Source of the DNA: Monosiga brevicollis MX1
Taxonomy: Eukaryota > Opisthokonta > Choanoflagellata > Craspedida > Salpingoecidae
DNA length: 21,752 bases
Reading direction: 5' to 3'
Assembly (NCBI RefSeq): GCF_000002865.3
Contig: NW_001865064.1
Location: 246,761-268,512 of the forward strand
Shown: positions 17,055-21,752 of the stretch, piece by piece
Position numbering within the stretch: the first letter of the stretch is position 1
Layout: each line of letters opens with the position of its first letter
The notes under the pieces: model-generated
What the model saw: only the letters and a program-made list of their open reading frames with translations
The model's database searches: none
What the model was told of the DNA's origin: nothing
Made by a program: the position numbers and the translations under genes

Positions 17055-17417
17055 AGAAATCTTTTTGCAACAAACAGGCATGAAAAGGATGACAATGAAG
17101 ATGTCAGATGAAAAATGGCCAGAGGCAAAAGGGTTAGCAGTGTGGTTGCCCTTGCTCTGATCCCATAAGGATGATGATGAGATCGAATGCGCATACAAGC
17201 ATGAATTGGGTGGGTCGGTCTGGCCTGCGAGCTGGGTGAGGGCCAGTTCTGAAAGACCACAAGACATCATGTTGCTCTGGAAAACATACGCACTGGCTCG
17301 GGGGAAACAACACAACTGGATCACACCGATCTCGGCTTACACGATGGAAAAAAAGGTTTAGACATCACAAAGAGACACATGTCAACAAAGCACAACAAGA
17401 CATCTGCGAGGGCCAAA
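16702..17417. promoter_or_regulatory. Spacer with GA tracts: TBL3 promoter/5' UTR and 3' end of the orphan gene
   Basis: No coding region is supported here. The 716 bases must hold the TBL3 promoter and 5' UTR (minus strand, from 16702 upward) and the 3' UTR of the next minus-strand gene (from 17417 downward). From about 16869 to 17050 the plus strand is dominated by GAGAGA runs broken by short TTT or TTTGA interruptions, preceded by a short GT run at 16855-16868. The long reading frames in these tracts are low-complexity Ser-Leu or Arg-Glu artefacts. No TATA box or initiator could be assigned with confidence. Confidence 0.5.
16869..17050. repeat. Interrupted (GA)n microsatellite cluster
   Basis: The purine-rich (GA)n runs lie mainly at 16880-16896, 16946-16966, 16973-16994 and 17000-17050 on the plus strand, so the TBL3 sense strand is (CT)n. 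The cluster begins about 170 bases upstream of the TBL3 start codon. Long polypurine/polypyrimidine runs of this kind can form triplex DNA or bind GA-binding factors in animals; whether that applies here is unknown. Confidence 0.85.
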
Positions 17418-18935
17418 TTACATGAAAGTGCAAGCACCGATACATTTGGGTTCTGTTTCACCGGGCTGTGAGTTCGAAGGTTGTTGATGATGTGGCACAC
17501 TACCCTGCACACGTGTGGCTGAACGTGTGCTTGCTGGAAGTGTGGTTGTTGAACGTGTGGTTGTTGCGCGCGTGCTTGTTGGACGTGTGCTTGTTGGACG
17601 CGTACTTGTTGGACGTGTGCTTGTTGCGCGCGTGCTTGTTGGACGTGTGCTTGTTGGACGTGTGCTTGTTGGACGCGTACTTGTTGAACGTTTGGTTGTT
17701 GCGCGTGTGCTTGTTGGACGTGTGGTTGTTGGACGTGTGGTTGTTGGACGTGTGGTTGTTGAGCGCGTGCTTGTTGGACGTGTGCTTGTTGGACGTGTGG
17801 TTGTTGGACGTGTGCTTGTTGGACGTGTGCTTGTTGGACGTGTGCTTGTTGGACGTGTGCTTGTTGGACGTGTGCTTGTTGAGCGCGTGCTTGTTGGACG
17901 TGTGCTTGTTGGACGTTTGGTTGTTGGACGTGTGCTCTCGTGAAATGGTTTGCTTGAGCTTGCAGCCAACGGAGGTTCAAACAGTTCATGTTCACGACAG
18001 AATTCTTCCAGCCAATTCCTTTGCCATTCAGCACAAAGGTTTGTCAAGTCTCCAGGGTTGAGCCTGTGATGAAATCCGCTCAGAAACCCGTAGAGATGAG
18101 ATTTATCCTTTCCATGAACAATCTCCATAGTCTCATCAAGGCGACGCAGCTGGATGAAGACGATGACAATGGGCATCTTGCGGCTGATCAAAAAGAAGTC
18201 TCGGTATTCAGGTTTCACTCGACCATAAAATTTTTCCAGGTCCTCATGGATGTTTTCAAATTCTTCAAGCTTAGAATGAAGTACATCATGGTCCATGTCG
18301 ATAGGGCGGTCGCATTTGCACACGAGGCGTTCGAAGGTCTCTAAAACACAATCAAGGTACTCTTTGTCGATGATTGGAAGATCATCCTTCTTGAGGTTAG
18401 TATGACACATGTTTCCATCAACATGATCAAAACAATTGACCATTTTGTGAAAATCCTTCACCTCGCTCGTCTGTTCTGGCAAATACTCGGCAATCAAGCG
18501 CACGAACGAAAACACAATCGCAAAGTGCCTGGGACAGTTGTAAAGGAAATTGTGCCACTCTTCGAAAAAACGCCTCTTCAAACGCAAGATCTCCAGCAGT
18601 CGCTGCACTCCCCAGCGCTTCTGTTTATTTGTGAGCATGATTTTTTTGCTATCAAAGACACAAAGCGAAATGAGTAAGTTTAAAATCATCCCTCCATTAT
18701 AAAACATATGACAAAAATGAAATTGTCATCATAAATTGTCCTGATGATTGTCATGATCACATAATGCAGTTTTTTCTTTGTTTGTGTTTTGTGTGTGTGT
18801 GTGTGTGTGTGGAAGAGAGGGTGGAAGGAGGTGGTGGAATTCCCACTTGTCCCAAGTCGCATTTAACATGGTGCAGACGTACTTATCATCATGAGAGGTC
18901 TGCAACGAAGCAAACCCAGAGTCGGTCGCCGCCAT
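17418..18935 (-). CDS. Unrecognised protein: helical N-terminal domain plus 28 x TSTRP repeat
   Basis: I do not recognise this protein. Proposed exons are 18883-18935 and 17418-18648, joined by a GT-AG intron of 234 bases (donor GTACGTCTGC, acceptor TTTGATAG). The frame is kept across the junction (AA+C gives Asn18), for 427 aa. The start ATG at 18933-18935 sits in CAAGATGGCGGC, an exact TISU initiator. Residues ~19-250 look helical and mixed-charge, rich in Phe, His, Cys and Glu/Lys/Arg (RLKRRFFEEWHNFLYNC, MPIVIVFIQLRRLDETMEIV), without a signal peptide or clear membrane span. Residues ~254-394 are 28 copies of Thr-Ser-Thr-Arg-Pro variants. A 33-residue tail follows. GC in the N-terminal part is about 45% in the lines I counted, lower than in neighbouring genes. 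The existence of a gene is fairly safe; the exact first exon is less certain. Confidence 0.72.
17521..17940 (-). repeat. 28-copy 15-base tandem repeat coding TSTRP
   Basis: The unit on the plus strand is GGACGTGTGCTTGTT. It repeats in strict 15-base register, exactly four per 60 bases, with no insertions or deletions over 28 units. In the gene's frame (minus) it reads ACA AGC ACA CGT CCA, Thr-Ser-Thr-Arg-Pro. Common substitutions change Pro to Ser or Ala and Ser to Thr, while Arg is almost always kept. Some changes are synonymous (AGT ACG CGT). The array is part of the coding sequence, not an intron. Confidence 0.95.
18791..18811. repeat. (GT)n microsatellite in the orphan gene's intron
   Basis: A run of about ten GT dinucleotides on the plus strand lies inside the proposed intron 18649-18882. 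On the gene's sense strand it is (CA)n. Confidence 0.9.
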
Positions 18936-18939
18936 CTTG
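18928..18939 (-). promoter_or_regulatory. TISU-type translation initiator (CAAGATGGCGGC)
   Basis: The minus strand reads CAAGATGGCGGC, which matches the animal TISU consensus SAASATGGCGGC at every position with the ATG as start codon. In animals this element combines YY1-dependent transcription with accurate initiation from very short 5' UTRs. Here it decides the start of the orphan gene. Since Met-Ala-Ala is a common N-terminus, chance cannot be excluded. Confidence 0.55.
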
Positions 18940-18972
18940 GCAAATTGAATCACACGAATGAACCACCTCTGT

Positions 18973-19041
18973 CTGGGAGGGAAGAAGAAGAAAATGAGAC
19001 CCAAACAGGTTGAAGAGTGTTTATACCTTACGTTGCCTTAC
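18973..19041 (-). other. Candidate 5' UTR intron or promoter-proximal splice-like sequence
   Basis: Upstream of the orphan gene start the minus strand has a strong acceptor-like tract, TTTTCTTCTTCTTCCCTCCCAG, ending at 18973. Two GTAAGG donors (first bases 19041 and 19031) would give introns of 69 or 59 bases. The sequence upstream has no frame that continues into the coding exon, so any such intron would be in the 5' UTR. This competes with the very short 5' UTR expected for a TISU start. Confidence 0.3.
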
Positions 19042-19163
19042 GTTTTCACTGAGAATGGGCCACGTCATCAAAGATAAGCTGGGTCAGGAGTCGGGCACTG
19101 CCATGAGGAGCTTGGGAAAGTAGCTGACATCCAAAGCAGGGGGGGGGGGTGACCCGACGCCTG

Positions 19164-19179
19164 CCGTTTGATCAAACGG
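19164..19179. repeat. 16-base perfect palindrome CCGTTTGATCAAACGG
   Basis: The sequence equals its own reverse complement over all 16 bases and does not extend further. It could be a dimeric-protein binding site; no partner is evident from the sequence. Confidence 0.6.
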
Positions 19180-19387
19180 GAAGCCGGGCGATATGCCTGT
19201 GATCGGTGACACGGCTGCCGATGGTGAACGATGGTGGTCTACCATCGCTTGTTCTCTTGCGGGCGATGCCGTACGCTTGATTTTCTCGTGGGCGCCGCCG
19301 CTGACCTGCTTTGACCACACCAAGGTGGCTCGTTGCCAGTTGATGTGGGATTTTCCCCTGTTTTTCTTCCGGCCCGCGCCCCTCGCA

Positions 19388-19699
19388 CTGCCAACGCAGT
19401 TGTTTCCCAGCGCTTGATCTCTTGCAGATGAGGCCAGGCGCCTCACCTCGGCTTGGGTGCCGCCAAATCGGGTTGGCCTTCTTCATCGTAACGGTCACCA
19501 ACGGTCACTAGCCAGCAGCGCCAAAATTTGTTCCCGCCACCTTGGCTTCCGCTTGCCAGCTCCTGGTCGTCTGACCGTGCACTTCTTGCCCTGCCGACGC
19601 AGTCGTTCCCCAGCGCTTATACCTTGCAGGTGGGGCCATGCGCTCCACCGGGGGGCGCCGCCATATCAGGTTGGCATCGTAACGGCTAGAAACGGTCGG
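19388..19699. repeat. Diverged tandem duplication (two ~110-120 base copies)
   Basis: Copy 1 (about 19388-19508) and copy 2 (about 19591-19699) run in the same order with gaps. Both start CTGCCRACGCAGT, then share CCCAGCGCTT, CTTGCAG, GGGCC/AGGCC, GCGC, CCGCCA, ATC, GGTTGG and CATCGTAACGG, and end in AACGGTC. Weaker similarity continues upstream (GGCTCGTTGCCAG versus GGCTTCCGCTTGCCAG), so the true unit may be about 200 bases. I do not recognise it as a known transposon. Confidence 0.6.
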
Positions 19700-20209
19700 G
19701 TAGTTGTCAGCGACAATTTGCTGATACCTTGGCTGCGCGCTTACCATCCCTCCATCCCCTCCTGGCCCCACGCTCTTGTCGCCCATTGCCGTCCGTCCTT
19801 GCCGTGTCGCCTCGCCCGCGTCGGTAGCCTTCCCCTCTTCCTCCCCCCTTTTTTTTCCTGATCCAAACAGCTTCTGCTTGTCTGGCTGCCATTGTGTAAA
19901 GAGTTTTTTTTTTTTTTTTGTCAATGTTTTTGTTGATTCGCGAGGCCACAATTGATCACCATAACATCACCATTCTTCCAACCCTCGAGAAGCACCGCCG
20001 GCCCACTGTCGTGCCAGACATCATCCTGCGCTGAATGGCGAGGGGCATGGGCTCTTTGCGTGCCTGGCCCTCTGCCCTAGACCTCCACAGCGTCCGCCAC
20101 CTCATGCAAGCAAACATCACGACCGATAAAAATAAAACTCGACTTGTCCTGCCGCCAGTACCACGCCATCAAAGCCTAGCCTAGACCATGCAAACGGCAC
20201 CCCCCGTGT

Positions 20210-21702
20210 CTATACAGTTGCGTAGATGCGGGCAAAGAGGGCCAGCTCAGAGGGCAGAGCAACTGGTGTATAAACAGGCCAACCAGCCTGCGTGGCGTGG
20301 CGCCAGAGCCGCGCCGAAGGGGTAATGGCCTTGGCCGTGGTCATCAGGGACATGAAGGGAATGTCGTTGCCACTGTTGCCATAGCCAATGGTATACTCGA
20401 GCTCGTGCAGGACGGGATTACCGCGAAGCCGCCGGCGCTGCGTGCACACCACGCCGACCTCGTGAGGCATCAGAGTGCAGGGGCCGTTCTTTTTCATTTT
20501 TTTTTTTAGAGAGTAAAGATCGCCGTACCTTTTCCTCAGCCACGCATACGGCGCCGTCGATCTGACCTGTGGCGCGCGGGATTATGGGATAAGAGGGGCA
20601 CGCCATTCTACTGCGACGGTTTGTGCCGGGAACCTGCCTGTCACGATGCCTTTGGCATTGATCAGTAGGCGAGTGCCTTCCAGAGCGTTGGCTTTGAGGA
20701 CATCAAAGACCAGCGAGCGGACCAGCGGCTCGAGGTTGCCCGTCACAATGCCAACGTAAAAGCCCTACCACGGCCGAGCATGTCAGGGGGCAAAGCCGGT
20801 GCTGGTTTACTATTATCTCTTTCCAAAAAAAAAAGAAAAAAAAAAGAAAGAAGAGGCGTAGAACTGATGGTGACTCCCCGTTTAAGGAGCCCGATCAGAA
20901 GAAAAGACGTACCTCTGCCTGGTAGGCGCGCAGTTCGGCAAGTACTTGAGGGCGAATGTTGCGTGCCAGCACCTCGCTCGTGCGTTGACCCGCCAATTTG
21001 AGATCAGGCGCCTTGAGACCCGCTGTAGCATGCCAGGCCAGAATTTTGACCGCTGCGCTTTCTCCGCGGACGGCTCTGGGAGTGGCAAAGGACATTTGAG
21101 GGGCCATCATCAGCACCACCACGTCTCGACCCGATTCAATCAAGGTGCGGCCAAGCGTACTGGGTGGCCATGGCCAAGAGGAGGGCAAGCGGATAGGTCC
21201 CAAGGCGTAAAAACTTGGTCAATGAGGCGGGCAGCTGATGCAGAAAGTACCAGCAGGCATGATGCATGTCACCATCCAGGATCGTGCCTAAAATCAGCGT
21301 GAACAATCTGGCGCGTGAACAATCTGGTGCGCGAGCGGCGTGGACCAAATCATTTGCGCAAGCCGGCGCGGCGCGCACCGTCAAGATCAAGGTACAGCCC
21401 GGCAATAAAGCCATCCGCACTCGTCGCGTGACGCCCATTCCAGGGCACGGCAGCTGTGGGCAGGCTTGATCCGTGGGCCATGGTGTCGATCAGTGGCGCA
21501 ACTGGCTCAAGGAACAACCAGAGGGCGTTGATGACTTTCGGTTAGCATCTATACATCGAGGCAGGCTGCTTGAGATCACCCCTGGCTTCGCTCTTTCCTG
21601 ACTGCTGCTTGACTCACCCAGGGGGAAAGTTTCGATTCCGTACCCACTGGCGTTCAGCGCCAGCGCCAAAATTTTCTTGTCAACAAAAGCGCGCGCGTTG
21701 AG
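20210..21702 (-). CDS. HAD-IB family phosphatase (multi-exon, possibly 5' partial)
   Basis: Haloacid-dehalogenase phosphatase resembling the HAD-IB (SerB-like) branch. Exons in coding order: 21618-21702, 21379-21534, 21161-21287, 20913-21075, 20638-20764, 20529-20566, 20210-20458. From the ATG at 21479-21481 (context ACACCATGG) the protein is 268 aa. Motif I LYLDLDGT (D32, D34) is split by an intron within G35. Motif II is IVTGN (T139), the motif III Lys is in AEEK (K186), and motif IV is GYGNSGND (D218), followed by AGWPVYTP as in the family's C-terminus. The frame also continues upstream through a phase-matched intron (21535-21617, branch-like GCTAAC) into a coding-like exon at 21618-21702, so the protein may be longer and start beyond the edge. 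That upstream part distantly recalls the C-terminal part of thioester or fatty-acyl reductases, a weak impression. The fifth intron (20567-20637) appears to be GC-AG. Substrate unknown. Confidence 0.8.
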
Positions 21703-21752
21703 CTTGGTGGGAAGTTACACACACACACACCTCGCCTGCATGCGCTTCCATC
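21703..21752 (-). other. Right-edge sequence: intron end or start of an upstream exon
   Basis: The minus strand here reads a short open piece (ATG at 21749-21751, then EAHAGE), a (GT)n run at 21717-21730, and AACTTCCCACCAAG, an acceptor-like end just before the first exon I call. A TAA lies in the exon's frame at about 21713-21715, so splicing is needed. An intron from 21730 to 21703 would be only 28 bases, too short for this genome. The donor probably lies outside the window. Confidence 0.35.

Larger units (their letters stand above)
19042..20209. other. Intergenic region with degenerate repeats, no supported gene
   Basis: About 1.17 kb lies between the upstream side of the orphan gene and the 3' end of the HAD phosphatase gene. 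Reading frames up to 147 codons occur but overlap one another, lack recognisable motifs and have no convincing splice partners. The region holds an 11-base G run (19139-19149), a 16-base perfect palindrome (19164-19179), a short hairpin (19229-19247, arms CGATGGT/ACCATCG), a diverged tandem duplication (19388-19699) and a 16-base T run (19904-19919). I saw no tRNA-like cloverleaf or box elements. Confidence 0.6.

Noticed and set aside
17521-17940. CRISPR-like array
   Set aside because: The repeats are directly adjacent 15-mers with no spacers, in a eukaryotic coding exon.
17321-18061. Other long frames over the 15-base repeat (AHVQQ on minus; LLDVC and VGRVL on plus)
   Set aside because: They are frame shadows of the repeat. 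Only the TSTRP frame continues into a non-repetitive domain of normal protein composition.
18649-18707. Unspliced start of the orphan gene at 18705-18707
   Set aside because: The residues before KKIML are AT-rich and intron-like and include TTTGATAG, a good acceptor. Splicing to the exon with the TISU start keeps the frame.
19457-19861. Plus-strand frame of 134 codons in the intergenic region, and the 147-codon frame opposite
   Set aside because: Both run through the diverged duplication and a poly(T) run, have no recognisable domain, and lack good start context or splice partners.
20459-20488. Alternative acceptor at 20489 in the HAD gene, giving a 40-base intron and ten extra residues
   Set aside because: All other introns here are about 70 bases or longer. 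The acceptor at 20459 gives a 70-base intron and AEEKV, which fits the family motif.
21703-21730. A 28-base GT-AG intron joining EAHAGE to LNARAF at the right edge
   Set aside because: Although the result is in frame, 28 bases is far below the shortest other intron inferred here; a donor outside the window is more likely.

Overview
The window reads as nuclear DNA of an intron-rich, fairly GC-rich unicellular eukaryote. A holozoan protist such as a choanoflagellate is my best guess. This rests on an RNF213-type giant ubiquitin ligase, a TBL3/UTP13 gene that aligns with the animal protein along its whole length, and introns of mostly 70-170 bases. The assignment is inference; no marker gene here fixes the species.

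Layout. Positions 2-11974 (+) hold one uninterrupted reading frame, about 3.97 kb of codons, for an RNF213-like AAA+ ATPase/E3 ubiquitin ligase. The frame is still open at the left edge, so its N-terminus is probably cut off. It converges on a TBL3/UTP13 gene (12217-16701, -). I could rebuild that gene completely as 17 exons giving 813 residues, with every junction in phase. Its tenth intron carries a 54-unit hexanucleotide array. A GA-rich spacer separates it from an unrecognised two-exon gene (17418-18935, -), which joins a helical N-terminal domain to 28 perfect-length copies of a 5-residue Thr-Ser-Thr-Arg-Pro repeat. About 1.1 kb of noncoding DNA follows (19042-20209), with a diverged ~120-base tandem duplication. 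The right end (20210-21702, -) is a HAD-IB family phosphatase in at least six exons, possibly fused to more sequence beyond the edge.

The genes do not form a pathway. RNF213-like proteins act in ubiquitin signalling, UTP13 in small-subunit ribosome assembly, and HAD-IB enzymes in small-molecule dephosphorylation. Points most worth a second look: both zinc modules of the RNF213-like ligase lack one canonical ligand (RING Cys to Asp, RZ-finger His to Phe). An intron-free ~12 kb frame sits beside intron-dense genes. Nine of 23 inferred introns start with GTACG. The orphan gene's start codon lies in an exact TISU initiator element. The 15-base coding repeat is open in several frames on both strands.
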